Shown: positions 21,734 through 32,449 of the stretch, piece after piece
Layout of the letters: every line of letters starts with the position of its first letter
How positions within the stretch are numbered: the first letter of the stretch is position 1
NCBI GenBank assembly: GCA_026260175.1
Contig: JAKCWW010002651.1
Coordinates: 20,638-54,680 of the forward strand
DNA from: Reticulitermes lucifugus
Taxonomy: Eukaryota; Arthropoda; Insecta; Blattodea; Rhinotermitidae
Reading direction: 5' to 3'
Length of the DNA stretch: 34,043 nt
Translations under genes and position numbers: made by a program
Notes under the pieces: model-generated
The model's database searches: none
What the model saw: only the letters and a program-made list of their open reading frames with translations
Told to the model about the DNA's origin: nothing

Positions 21734-24399
21734 AATATAAATCTTGTAGATCCCCAGCGTGTGCAAGGTTTTGGTTCTCCAGAAACTGTATGCACAAACA
21801 ATTTGAGTGAGTGCAACTTAAGAAGCTGTAATAAATAACTGGTTAGGTTCCATGGCCTCGTACAATCACGTGTATGAGTATGTAAGTTTTTAGGCTCGTT
21901 CACAGAGCTGAGAAAAGCTTCTGTTAGCTTCATCAACTCTTCCTGTCTGCCCACCTTCGTGCGTGGAACAACTCTGCTCCCCAAGGACAGATTTTCATTA
22001 AATTTTATAATTGGGACTTTTATTAAAATCTGTCAAGAAAATTCAGGTTTAGTTAAAATCAGAAAAAAATGTGAGGCACTTTACATGAAGACCCAAGCAT
22101 GTTCATGATAATATCTCATTACATTCTTCCCAAAATAAAAAATGTTTCAGTTAAGTTGTAGAGAAAATCAAAATACATATTTCATGTCAAATACATGTTG
22201 TTTGGAACTTGCACCATTTATGAGATAATTACAAAAAATGCATTTGAATTTTTGAGGTTCTGTATGACTGATAAATTTAACAAAAATAATATCAACTTAG
22301 ATGTGCAAGTTTTTAAAATAAGTACAACATATCCTAATAATAGTAATAATATTCCATAATATGTGTACAAACTGTGAACAACAATAAAAAGTGTAACCCC
22401 AGTAAATGAAATGGTATGATCATTTGAGTTGAAGATAATAAGATCCAAACACATCTCAGTGTTAGGTTATATGCACATTTGCTGTCTTGATATATATTAA
22501 TACTAATGTATATTATCGGAGGTAATACAAATCAAAGTGGTGGAAAACAAAATTGTACCTTACCTGAGTTTATTTTGGTTAAAATTACATTACAGTTAGA
22601 CAAACGTCATAAAAGTTACATGTTTCAGCTAATTATATGCCATACTTGGGCTATATGTAATTAAAAAATAATAGGCAACATGTATAATGAAATTATTTTG
22701 TCAGGTAAAATCAAGATTGAGTTCAGCTTGTTACATAAGGTGTGTAATATTGTAAGATGGCTTAATGTAGCTGCATATCTCTTTGGTAATTTCATGGTTA
22801 AAATAGGTTGAAATTAAAATTAAATACTTTTAGATGCAGTGGTCATTAAGGTTTGTGTGGAAATTTATGATCTGTAAGATTGTTCTTGCGTATGAGGCCT
22901 TGTTCATTATTATGTTGACACTTGGTATTTAAGATGGTATCTGATTTGTATAAGAATTTCTGTTTTGTAAGGCAGTTTCACTGTCACTGTTATATTGTTT
23001 ACTGATTGGAAGTGGAGTTCTGTATGTAGACATAGGCCTTCTCATCTGTTTCGCTGCCAACAGTTAGCAAGGAAACAAGATTGACTGTGGGCTTCAAAAG
23101 AATGGAGTTCGACTTGTTACATATTGGAACAACATTGGCATTACCAGTACTGTGTGTCTGTTGAACGTGATATGAGCAAGATGTGACCTTTATCATCCCA
23201 TCCTACAGGTCCCATTTGTGCCACTAGTTTTAGTGTTTACAAAACTATCTGCCCCAAGATTTTCTGCAGTTTTACTTAATCACGCCAAAGATTTTCTATC
23301 ATTACACAATTACTGTATGTGGGGCAAACACGACTACCTTCCCAAGGAATGCCATTTCATATTACCTTTCTTCAAAATCACGACCCTCTCCATTAGCCTA
23401 CCACAAAAGGCATGTGATGTTATTTAACATCCGGCCAACCTAAACGTATGATGTAGATGGCTTTCTGTATGGTATGTTAAAATAAATAGACTCACTCATT
23501 TTGGGCTCAGCCTTTGCTGTTGTGTTTTAGGATCCATATCTGTCATAACCACAATTGATCAGGTCCTTAATTATAATCATTTCTGCCTTATTTACTTAAT
23601 TCTCAATCTGACTGATGTTTAGTTGTTAATGTATATTATTTTCAAACATTTATGTTATCAGAGTTCTCCTCATCATCATAGTGCTGCATGATGCTCCATA
23701 CTGATCAGAATCTTTTTCTTCAGACTAGACACTGAAAGTACTCTATGAAGTTACAGTATACCCATTGTTTGAAGTGGGTGCAAAATTTGGTCTCTTTCTC
23801 TGTTAGAAAAACATAAGACTGAAGATATTTTAAACTGTCTCTTAGGAGAGTGTTCTTACATAATAGGAGGATACATTACAGTAAGCTTCACAGGCTGTTT
23901 TCACTTACCAGCTGATTCAAAATATGCAGATACATACACATAGCTTGGTGATATAACAATACTTTCTTTTCTTCCTTAGAAAAAGGGTATGTAGGGTAAA
24001 AATGCAATGTTAGGCCAGCTGGACTATACACACGTAGCATAGCACAGCTGGTGAAAGATTAATCCATACCATACATCCTTGTGATTGTCCTTGTGATATC
24101 ATTTTAGTAGAACTTTGAAATTCATTGTATGTGGTCCTGACCTTAAAATGTGTATTTATACTGATAATGTTTGTAAGAAGGAAGTGTTCCAGATCGTTTT
24201 CTCAGTTTGTTCGAGAGGCAAAATATGAGAAAAGTTTATGCAGTTGGTGGAAAAATGATGTGGTATTAACTACTGTGTCTGTAAGAAACATACTGCCTTT
24301 CCTTTGATTCAGTTTTCCGAATGTGACATTTCCATTCACGCATCACTTTTCTTTATATTCTTTGGTACAGGATTTGAGGTACTCACAGTAGTGAGGATT

Positions 24400-24510
24400 C
24401 ATAATGTGGTCTGGGTCTGTTTTCACAGCCAGTCAGAAGATAAAGGCAGTATGTCCTGACCGAAACCTCGGTACCCACCAGTTAGACTACACAGTCCCAG
24501 AACTCGGAAG
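24400..24510 (-). repeat. Fragment of palindromic interspersed repeat
   Basis: The minus strand reads GGYRGFGQDILPLSSDWL, a decayed form of the family's GGYRRFGGTxCLHLQG segment. Confidence 0.5.
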
Positions 24511-24889
24511 ACTATAATTTTGGATCTTAATATTCTGAATTTACCATCCATTGTGTCACTATTACAAAACAACTGGATACAGGTATTAGGCAATAAATAC
24601 GCCATCTTATTTTACATTATATTTTGATGTGAGCAGAAAATGTTGGATAAAATACAATGTAAAATAATATTTCCTAATAAGTGTATTTATTTGGTTTGTA
24701 ATACTCTCGAACGTGGCAATTTTTTTAGCGCCATTATGTTTGTATCCGAGGTTTCATGCTCTCGGTCAGATCATGTGTGTGCTGTATGACTGAAATTCAA
24801 ACAAACATTAATTGTGTGTTGTTTGTGATTCTTATTTGTGCCTGTTTGTATATATACATCTACATTCTATGATTTCTTATTTGTTCCTT

Positions 24890-24977
24890 TGTATCTATTA
24901 TGACAGTTTCTATATCCAGTGGACTTATCCTGTATATGGATTTTATTGGAATGCAAATAAACTGAACTGAACTGAAT
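24890..24977 (+). mobile_element. Non-LTR retrotransposon 3' tail
   Basis: The segment ttttattggaatgcaaataa leads into three near-perfect (ACTGA) units at 24960-24975. LINE copies with simple repeat tails of this kind are common in insects. Only the terminus is recognisable. Confidence 0.5.
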
Positions 24978-25109
24978 GGAGTGGGGGTGAAGGACATTTT
25001 ATGGCAACGCAGGAGTCAGCTTTTCCGTGGGCTATGCCGGCTGCAGGTAACGCACGAAGGCGCCGCATATGGCGGTGTAGTTTTACGTTTGCACGTAGTT
25101 TGCAAAGTG
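24978..25109. other. Short CpG-richer segment
   Basis: It is clearly richer in CG than its surroundings (aaggcgccgcatatggcggt at about 25050-25070) and lies between two retrotransposon ends. It could be element-internal or a small unannotated promoter. Confidence 0.3.
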
Positions 25110-26068
25110 TTAAAAGGTAATACGAGCTGTTAAACCTTACATGTCTCACTCAACATTAATAACCATATATTATTCCCTATTTCATTCTGTTATGGCTTAA
25201 GGAATTATATTCTGGGGAAACTCAAACAATAGCTCAAGGATCTTTAAAATACAAAAGAGAGCAATCAGAATTATAATGGGGTGTAAGAGCAGGGATTCTT
25301 GCAGAGACCTTTTTAAAGAATTAAAAATTTTACCTTTTATATCTCAGTGTATATTTTCTATTACTCTTATTTATAATTAATAAAAATTATTTTATCACTA
25401 ATTCAGAAAATCACAGTATACATACCAGAAGTAGTAATAACTTTCATTTACCCCAGGCTAACCTGGCTATTTATCAAAAAGGTGTTTACTATTCAGGTCT
25501 TAAAGTCTTTAATAACCTTCCACATGACATTAAAAACATTTCTGACAATCCTAAGAGATTTAAGAGTTTTAAAGCATTTTTTTAACAACAGTCTTATTAT
25601 ACGTTGAATGAATACTATACCAGACGATAGGATTCTGATTTTAAAAATAAATCTAACAACTTTAGATTTTGTATTTTTAGACTTAAAATTTGGTTTTTAG
25701 CTTTCAACTGTATTTTCTCTTGATTGGGTTATGTGTTGACTACATTGTCTACAATGTGTGGATGGTTACATCTTGCACTTGTGACTGTTACCTTCTTAAA
25801 TTAAGTTACAGACCAACTGATGCACACTAAAACCACTTTTTATGTAGCTTTATTATTAAAATTGTACCCCTACCTTCTTGTTTGTTTTTATCATTGTCTC
25901 TTATCATGGAAATTATGTAGTGCCTGTTTCATGTATTTCATGCAACTTAGAATGATATGATTATATATTGTACTTAGGCTATATGTATTTGACATATTCT
26001 ACATTCTGTGGGTTGTCTAAACCCGTTGAGGATCTAATGAATGAAAATAAAGGATATGGAATGAAAAG
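25110..26068 (+). mobile_element. Jockey-like non-LTR retrotransposon, 3' end with RT C-terminus
   Basis: From about 25160 the frame reads YYSLFHSVMA, stop, GIIFWGNSNNSSRIFKIQKR, then AIRIIMGCKSRDSCRDLFKE and LKILPFISQCIFSITLIYN. A shifted frame then gives NLAIYQKGVYYSGLKVFNNL. This is the typical C-terminal region after the reverse-transcriptase fingers and palm of Jockey/CR1-group elements (YGIIFWGNS, QKRAIRII, SCRxLFKxLxILPL). Stops and frameshifts show it is dead. A long AT-rich 3' UTR follows to an AAATAAAGG-type tail near 26048. It is 5' truncated. Confidence 0.8.
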
Positions 26069-26549
26069 GTATTAATCTGTGGTCCGTACTCCGTGCCGAC
26101 CATTGTCACCAACCTTGCAAAATGTATAATATTTTTGTCGCGGTTTGTTGAATATAGAGTTATGACATTTGGTGAATGAAATAGTCCATGTCTAGTGACA
26201 TATACGTATTTCCATACAATATATTTGCAATTTTAACAATAACGCATGAACATATTTTATATTTATTTTATAACCCTTGCTACTCATTTTTCATTTGTCT
26301 CAATTGGTTGCAGTCAGTTGATCATTTGTCGGAATTGACAACTGAGGAAGTTTGTTCGTAGGTCGTTCCAAGTAATGCTGTCTTCTGGCACAGGTCAGTT
26401 TTATGCATTTTCTGAGTAACGTATGTAATAACAATAATAATAATAGTGTTGTTGTGGCTCCTGTGTTGTTTGTGAGTTGCTTGTAAGACAAAGTCCGTGG
26501 TTAACATGATGACGTAACTGTTGTCAAACCAGTGTAATCTGCCGGTAAA
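26069..26549. other. Unassigned intergenic DNA
   Basis: It has moderate CpG content and a short (AAT)n tract near 26435. A minus-strand open frame of 116 codons (26322-26672) spans part of it and the tandem repeat, with no recognised domain. Confidence 0.35.
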
Positions 26550-26693
26550 TTTACTGTGTTGGCGAAAGATACGATTACAGTTTAATGCGAGTTTCCTCAT
26601 GCCGAACTTGCTGAGCCATGGTTTACTGTGTTGGCGAAAGATACGATTACAGTATAATGCGCGTTTGCTCATGCCGAACTTGCTGAGCCATGG
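26550..26693. repeat. 72-bp direct tandem duplication
   Basis: Copies at 26550-26621 and 26622-26693 both begin tttactgtgttggcgaaaga and end cttgctgagccatgg. I count three differences in 72 positions, so the duplication is recent. The period equals 24 codons, so frames on both strands stay open across it. Confidence 0.95.
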
Positions 26694-26889
26694 TTGTAAT
26701 CATTCAGTAAACGTAAAGCTTAGTACTACGTAGCTGTTGTCATAAATGTCTACATCTGCAGGCTGCAGTTGGTTCTATTTTCGTGCTAGTTCGGGTCGGT
26801 TATTGTATTCTGGCCCGCTGTGCTGGAATATCGATCTCAGGTGTTGCTTTGTGTCCCGGTTTAATATGCTCCACAAAGGATCTAAATAT

Positions 26890-27085
26890 TTTCTCATGAC
26901 AGAACGTTTTCTTTGACGGCCTTCTTAGTTGTGACATCGTGTAGTCTAATAGGTAGGTACCAGCGTTTCGTCTAATCTGAAGATGCATGCCGCAGGTTTC
27001 TCCGAAATGTTGGTACCCATCTACCTTACAGTACAACGTCCCGCCCCAGAAGTGATTCACCGCTGTGAGAATCTCACTTCTGTGA
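26890..27085. mobile_element. Short palindromic element copy with both arms
   Basis: The left arm (about 26920-26971, ending aggtaccagcgtttcg) is the imperfect reverse complement of the right arm (27009-27083, starting cgaaatgttggtacccatct). They are separated by about 37 bp containing gaagatgcatgccgc. The right arm reads MLVPIYLTVQRPAPEVIHRC then ENLTS, the same pseudo-peptide as elsewhere in the window. The structure suggests a fold-back or MITE-like element. Confidence 0.65.
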
Positions 27086-27262
27086 AGTTTCAGAAATATG
27101 TCAACAGTACCCTTGCACCTGATATGAAAGAAGCAAAATCTACAAAGCCAGGAAAGAAATTCTGCATTAAAAATATTGTTGAATTGTTGTTTGGCATGGT
27201 ACCGGATTTTGATGTAAAAGTTGCTGATGCAAAATTAAGAGCTTTAGAAATGCATACATGTT
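27075..27262 (+). CDS. Unassigned coding-like segment, possible exon
   Basis: Just after the palindromic repeat an open frame reads SVKFQKYVNSTLAPDMKEAK, then STKPGKKFCIKNIVELLFGM, then VPDFDVKVADAKLRALEMHT. It then reaches a perfect gtaagt donor at 27263. The composition is mixed and protein-like (charged, with amphipathic stretches), unlike the low-complexity frames nearby. I do not recognise the family. It could be an exon of an undescribed gene, a pseudogene or transposon-derived. The upstream ATG at 26983 lies in the repeat and is probably not the true start. No matching downstream exon was proven. Confidence 0.35.
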
Positions 27263-27885
27263 GTAAGTTTAGAAGTGACTGAATGAAATAGAAGTGGTGC
27301 CTTCCATCGATGAAATTTATAAGCTAATAGTTCCTTAGTTTTTCAACTACAGATGGATTTCAGAAAAATTTTTGTGAAGTTGATGGGTCCAGAGGTCAGT
27401 TCTGAACGTGAATAAAAATGCCGTTGTACACGACAAGAGATATGAGTGTATTTAATGGTCTGTACAAGCATAAGATAATGAAGTTTTACTTTCACTGAGT
27501 CACTTTGCTCCTGCGATCAGACACTTATTTCTTCAAGTGTGTGTATACGTCGTGAATAATTATTGCTATCAGCCTTTTTAATATGATAGACTGAGTATTC
27601 CATTTTAAAAATCTTTGGATTATGTTGACACTTTTGGAATATGTACAGAACCAAATGTTTTCCACAGTCAGTCGTATGTAAGTGGCCCATTGTAAATGCA
27701 AAAGAGAGGATCCCCCTTTGAGCTGGCCACTTGCTTATGTTGCATCTCCCATCTGAAGTGCCTGCAGCACCTGGAAGACTTGCCAAGATTCAAAGGAGTA
27801 GGGAGGAATCTGAAACAGCAATACTGAAATTAAAATTTGTTGTGTCTTTGTTTATTCTGCCATTTTTAGTTTTAACGTAGCATTA
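27263..27885. other. Unassigned DNA between two coding-like segments
   Basis: No recognised exon or repeat. A minus-strand open frame at 27517-27786 has no recognisable domain. Confidence 0.35.
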
Positions 27886-28144
27886 AAGATGATTAGTGAG
27901 CAGGGGAAGAAGCAGCAGAGGGAAATGCAGCTTTACTCAGATGCAGAAACCCAGATCCCTGATGCAGCAATGCAGGCCTTTTATACTAAGCCAAACATCT
28001 CATTCTAAAGGCCAGCAGCTTCAAAGAATGAGGAAACTCCTCCAAAAGAGATGTTCAAGAACTGATTCTACTGCTAACAGAATATATGCTCTAGCTGAAG
28101 CAGTACATGCTGTGGGTATGATTACACAGAAATATTCAGCATGA
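27886..28144 (+). pseudogene. Broken protein-like segment, family unknown
   Basis: From 27886 one frame reads MISEQGKKQQREMQLYSDAE, then TQIPDAAMQAFYTKPNISF, then stops. A second frame continues protein-like to 28144 (SFKE, MRKLLQKRC, TANRIYALAEAVHAVGMITQ). The change of frame suggests a decayed gene or transposase. I cannot name it, and a link to the segment at 27075 is only suggested by proximity. Confidence 0.3.
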
Positions 28145-28284
28145 AAACAAATTGTGCCTTCAGAAGATTACTCTTGATACTTATGGTACAACAGTATGTG
28201 GTCATTTAAGACAGCCTATGACAAATAGTGCTTGGAATACCAACATTACATAGAAATATGTTATTCAGAAGTGTCTTTAAGATT

Positions 28285-28355
28285 TGAGGTTCGTATAGTG
28301 ATGCTGATGAAGATTCAAGTCTTTTGGGTTATTATGCCATATCAATTATTTGACA
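28285..28355 (+). repeat. Fragment of palindromic interspersed repeat
   Basis: EVRIVMLMKIQVFWVIMPYQ resembles the left part of the family (MKIQVxVFWVVTPCS). It is short and decayed. Confidence 0.45.
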
Positions 28356-29784
28356 TGTACCTGAAAATGTCTGCATTATCCATAGATTTCAATACCTACT
28401 TCATTAACTTTTGAAGATTCATGTATACACATTATCAAGATAATCGAAGCACACATGGCTTGAATACAGATATAATAACTGCAGCTGATAGGTGACTGGA
28501 TAGTACATAGTGACAGCTTATCTCAATCCAATGTATCAGGAAATGAGTAAGGTTCTAATAATTGATAAATGTGTGCTTCCTGACTTAGGTGTTGCTAGTT
28601 TTTATAAGTTTTCCTCTTTTGTGTTACTGCAAGCCTGTTTATATTGATATTATTTCTCATTTTAATGGTTCATATTTGTGTTCATGCTGTGAAAGTACTT
28701 CCACATGTAGCTATGAATTCCTGCAAGCTGTTGTACACATCTTCAAGAACATCACAGATTTTTAAATTTAGTTCCTTGGAACACAATAGAGGTATCAGCA
28801 AAAGGCTTTGTGAATCTATGCAAGTTTTTAATCTTAAATTTGTTTGAATAGCATTGCTCATATGGATATTGGATTTCTGTGTCATGAGAAACGTGATAAA
28901 TAAGTAAATTGATGGAGAGAGGAAAGTGTTTGAATTAATGACAGTGTCAGTTGCTAAGATTATATGCCATCAGTAGATGAATTAATATGTCACTAGTGGA
29001 ATGATACTGAACTGAAGCACTTTGGATAAAAACCTGTCTCATTGCTGCTTTGTCTGCCATAAATGCCACATGGACTGGCCTGCGATCAAACCCAGTGTAA
29101 TTGATCTGTCATTCCAAAGTGATTAAAACCATCTTTCCATGCCTTAATCCACAAGTTGTCTCGGTTATTTTCTGGATGATTGAAGCTCATATCCTCTTGC
29201 TGTACATTTCCATACCCACCAGCAGTGCCTTTTATATTCCTTTTCTGTAATTATCCTTGCACTTCTGAATCAAAAGTTGTACAACCACACTGATAGCTGA
29301 GTCTTCTATTCCATTTGGCACCATCTTTCAGTGTGAAGTTCGACTTTCTAACTGACAGCAGGAGAGACTCTCCAGTTACACTAAACTTTGCTTGTTAGAG
29401 AGAATGCATATGTGTACAGCATGATATAGTATGTGACACAAGTATATTGACTGAAAGATATCATTTGTTAGTGAATTTATGACAATTTGACACATGCCAC
29501 AATGAATATAATACTTTTACACATCTGTATGACAGTATTTTCATTTTTGCAAATGTAAACAACGAAATTTTCAAGGTTTGATGTTCCACATTGGTGTTGA
29601 TGATTTTGGGACATGAGGCTGTGTGGTCTGACATGTAGTTACTTAGTTACCTTTGCTAGGTAGTTACCTAGTTACCATGTGGATAACATATTCCAGTCCG
29701 CATTAGGTCATGTCCTAGAAGATTTGAATCTTCAAGAGGAAATTTGTTTTAGCATGTCTTTAATTACTTGTTACAGTTCACGAT
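28356..29784. other. Intergenic DNA upstream of INPP1
   Basis: AT-rich with no recognised exon. The INPP1 promoter and 5' UTR exon may lie here but cannot be pinned. A run of gttacctagttacc-type repeats occurs near 29637-29676. Confidence 0.4.
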
Positions 29785-29991
29785 ATGGGCACTCGTTTCC
29801 TTGAATCACTCTTGAAGGTATCAGAAAAGGCTGCCAACATAGCTAGAGTGATTCGGCAGGATGAACACCTGTTTAAGTTGTTGGTTCAAGAAAAGAAAGG
29901 ATCAGAGAAAAATCCAAGATTTGTCCAAGACTTCAAAACATTGGCAGATGTTCTGATACAGGAGACAGTAAAGCATGATATAGGCAGTCAG
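29785..29991 (+). CDS. INPP1: INPP1 coding exon 1
   Basis: It encodes residues 1-69 from ATG to GSQ. The acceptor tgttacag ends at 29776 and the donor gtacca starts at 29992. It carries the helix with SEKAANIAR and the lithium-site Asp in LADV. Confidence 0.9.
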
Positions 29992-31598
29992 GTACCAGTG
30001 CTTAGATAAACCTCTGTTCACTGTTTACCAGTTTTTTCAATTTCATTTTTTTTCTTTGAATAATTTGCATGAACATATACATTTTTCATTTTGTTTCAGC
30101 TAGGATAAGTGTATTGCTACATTTTGAGGTGATCTGCTGTCTTTGAGTTATCTGGTGAAAGGAACGTGAGACAGTATAATCATTGCTTTTTCATTTATGA
30201 AAAAATAAACAGAGTCGGCCAAATTTATCAACTAATTTCACTGGATATGGTAGTATAAAGGAAGGTATATGAGGCATGCCTAGCTGAGGACCTGTTAGCT
30301 TCTCAGGAAGTACTCTGCTCCATGAAGTTAGTTATAAGGCATACAGCTGATGTGAAGTTGTCCCCAAGTTGGAATTACATAATGAAGGTAGCAACTGTGG
30401 TGTGTTGTGTAATGTGTTTTGAGCCAAACAGTAGCATAGATAAATGGTCACTGCCCCCCCCCCCCAGCTACTTGATAATCGGGGAACACCCTGTAATTGT
30501 TAGTGAGGTTACTCCAAGATCTTACAACAGGAACCCAGAATAGTGCATTCTGTCAGAAGAACGGAATCAAGTCCAAAAGAACCCACAACAGATTTTAGTA
30601 TTCTGTATATTTTGGGGTCCCCCATGCTGCAGGGTCTCTGGGGGCTTTATCTACACCACTGGAGCCAAATTAAATTAAGTTAATTGTAAAAATATAAATA
30701 AATCCCCAGTGGTCAACAGGTAGCAGTAAACTTTATCAGCTGAAGAGCATTGTTTGTAACTTCTTGAATAATTAATTGATGAACTACAAGCACGGTTGTA
30801 CTCAGGAATCTTTAATTTATGGTTGTTTTTTGAGTGACGTGTGTGTTGCAGTTTCCTGCCATTGCAAATCACATCTTTGGAGAAGAGAACAACATGTTCA
30901 GTAACATTCTGGGAGACACCATCAAGGTTGAGGTGCAGGAAGATCAGGTGGCTACAGCCAGTCTCCTGAGCATGGTTTGTAGAAGTGTAATTTCATGTTT
31001 CTCATATCATACTGATTTCACACACTTGCATGCTGCAAACAAAATACTTATTGTCTTCTGTAGTGCTGTACTGATACTGTTTGTGCTTAGTAGACACTTT
31101 TTCATACCATAGGTTGCATAAATGTGTGGTTATGACAGTCCACACAGGCTCAATAACTGGCCATTTTACTTGCGTGCACTCACACTCATGCATATACATA
31201 CACGTAGATGTGATATATCTTGAGCCATTAATACCTAAATGTCACTCACTATGATATACAACAGATAAAATGAACAAAGAAGGGAGGGAATTGTTTTGTA
31301 ATTTATGTAACTTGAGTCATTAAATTTGACAGGCTTACATGTTTTCATGATAGTATATCAAGGATGAAAGTTTCATTGATTGTTCCCAGAAGTTAGTGTA
31401 GTTTTTAGTGACTGATGAAATTGGAGAATTGGAGTCATGGGATGGTATATTTGTAGGTTTTGAGTGGTGACATTCAGGCGGCTGAGGTGCTGGCTGTGGA
31501 GGTCCACAGAAACCTTAGTGTGGAGGAATTTGACATGGACAACTTGCCACAGTTGACCCTACCACTGGAGCAGTGTGGCATGTGGATTGATCCTATTG
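29785..31598 (+). CDS. INPP1: Inositol polyphosphate 1-phosphatase, N-terminal part (3 exons, 3' partial)
   Basis: Exons 29785-29991, 30852-30974 and 31457-31598 join in phase to encode the first 157 residues. INPP1 is a Mg-dependent, Li-sensitive phosphatase that removes the 1-phosphate from inositol 1,4-bisphosphate and 1,3,4-trisphosphate, feeding inositol recycling. The start region VSEKAANIAR and DFKTLADVLIQE (D49-E60, key Asp 55) match the family. FGEEN (78-82) supplies the metal-binding Glu pair. WIDPI (153-157, D155) begins the WxDPIDxT motif, which a phase-1 intron cuts after the first base of its second Asp codon. Spacing agrees with the human enzyme to one or two residues. The ATG at 29785 is 8 bp inside its exon, so a 5' UTR exon probably lies upstream. 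No later exon was found up to 34043, so the last intron exceeds 2.4 kb and the gene leaves the window. Confidence 0.9.
30262..30335 (+). mobile_element. Non-LTR retrotransposon 3' tail, second copy
   Basis: The reverse complement (taactaact...ggagcagagtacttcctgag, then aagctaacaggtcctcagct) matches 17275-17340 over more than 50 bp with few differences. It lies in INPP1 intron 1. Confidence 0.75.
30454..30465. repeat. Poly-C run
   Basis: Twelve C in a row inside INPP1 intron 1; its length may be unreliable. Confidence 0.9.
30852..30974 (+). CDS. INPP1: INPP1 coding exon 2
   Basis: It encodes residues 70-110, starting FPAIANHIFGEENNMFSNIL. The acceptor is gtgttgcag and the donor is gtttgt at 30975. 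The Glu pair at 80-81 aligns with the metal ligands of the human enzyme. Confidence 0.9.
30975..31456 (+). other. INPP1: INPP1 intron 2
   Basis: A 482-bp intron with gtttgt donor and ttgtag acceptor; no element recognised. Confidence 0.7.
31457..31598 (+). CDS. INPP1: INPP1 coding exon 3
   Basis: It encodes residues 111-157 plus one base, VLSGDIQAAEVLAVEVHRNL through CGMWIDPI. The acceptor is atatttgtag and the donor is gtatga at 31599. The leftover G should start the second Asp of the DPID motif in the next exon, outside the visible part. Confidence 0.88.
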
Positions 31599-31859
31599 GT
31601 ATGACCCACATACTTCACTCAGCATTGTGTAATGTTTCCAAATCAGTTGGGTTGATTGCAGAACTCTCTCTGTTTATGTATCAGAACTCTTCCAAATTGT
31701 TCTCTGCACATTACACTTATAAGGCCAAAGGTCTTCATAGGACTCATTAGAATTTGCATGTGAACAGTTGATTTTAGTCACCGATTTGTATTACATAATT
31801 TTAACAGTTTGTGAAACCCTTGTCTTAAAATTTGTGAGGGATTCTTTGAACACCGAACC

Positions 31860-32066
31860 AGTATTTGACAACACAGACCATGCTCAATTCCTGGACAGTG
31901 CATGTAACACTTTTTGTGGATGAAATGACAATGGGACAGACTGTTTATCAAGCACTTCAGTTTTTCCTTCAAGTACTTCACTTTTTCTCCTATAGTCATT
32001 TTTATGCCAACATACCATGTGATATATTACCCTGTTACCATTTTTGAGATGTTTTGAGAGACCCAA
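31860..32066 (-). mobile_element. LINE-derived fragment
   Basis: Minus strand: WHKNDYRRKSEVLEGKTEVL then PLSFHPQKVLHALSRN. I recognise this as a decayed RKSEVLGGKPxPVPLCPPQI-PHxLxRDRTRAS segment of a Blattodea interspersed repeat. Confidence 0.55.
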
Positions 32067-32449
32067 CTAGCCAGCACACTGTTACAATTTGTATTCTTGT
32101 CTGGGGATTTACCTCTGACTTGACACTTAGGTGGATTCTAAAGGAAAGACATTTTGCGTGTGACTTTACATTTTCATTTAGGCTGCCAAGGTTTGTAGAA
32201 ATTTTTGGTAAAAAATTGCTATTATGTTTCAGTTTGGTTACATTGAATATTTAACCATTTTTTATGGACTTGTGTTGCAGTTTTTTTTATTAATCAAGAA
32301 AACAAAATTAGGAGTTATGTTGCAACATATGCTGACAAAACTCTTGTGGCCCTGTTAGTTACAGCTAAAGCATTGTGTTTATGTGCTTAACTCAGGTTGG
32401 TTTTGTATGCCATCATAATGGCAATTGCATCTATCCAGTGACCAGTAAC

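Larger units (their letters stand above)
20876..24399. other. 3' UTR and intergenic DNA, no gene recognised
   Basis: It begins with the carrier 3' UTR, then AT-rich sequence with a (GA)n tract at 21711-21733. A minus-strand open frame of 104 codons (21670-21984) crosses that tract; I could not tie it to a family. Nothing else is supported. Confidence 0.4.

Noticed and set aside
21670-21984. 104-codon minus-strand open frame
   Set aside because: It runs through a (GA)n tract, has no recognised family and no supporting splice or start context. It could be reconsidered if transcripts exist.
26322-26672. 116-codon minus-strand open frame with a 24-residue repeat
   Set aside because: It is opened by the 72-bp duplication, the rest is low-complexity (poly-Ile from an AAT tract), and there is no recognised domain.
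26983-27282. 99-codon open frame taken as one gene from its ATG
   Set aside because: Its first third is the palindromic repeat's pseudo-peptide, so the ATG is not credible; only 27075-27262 is kept as a candidate.
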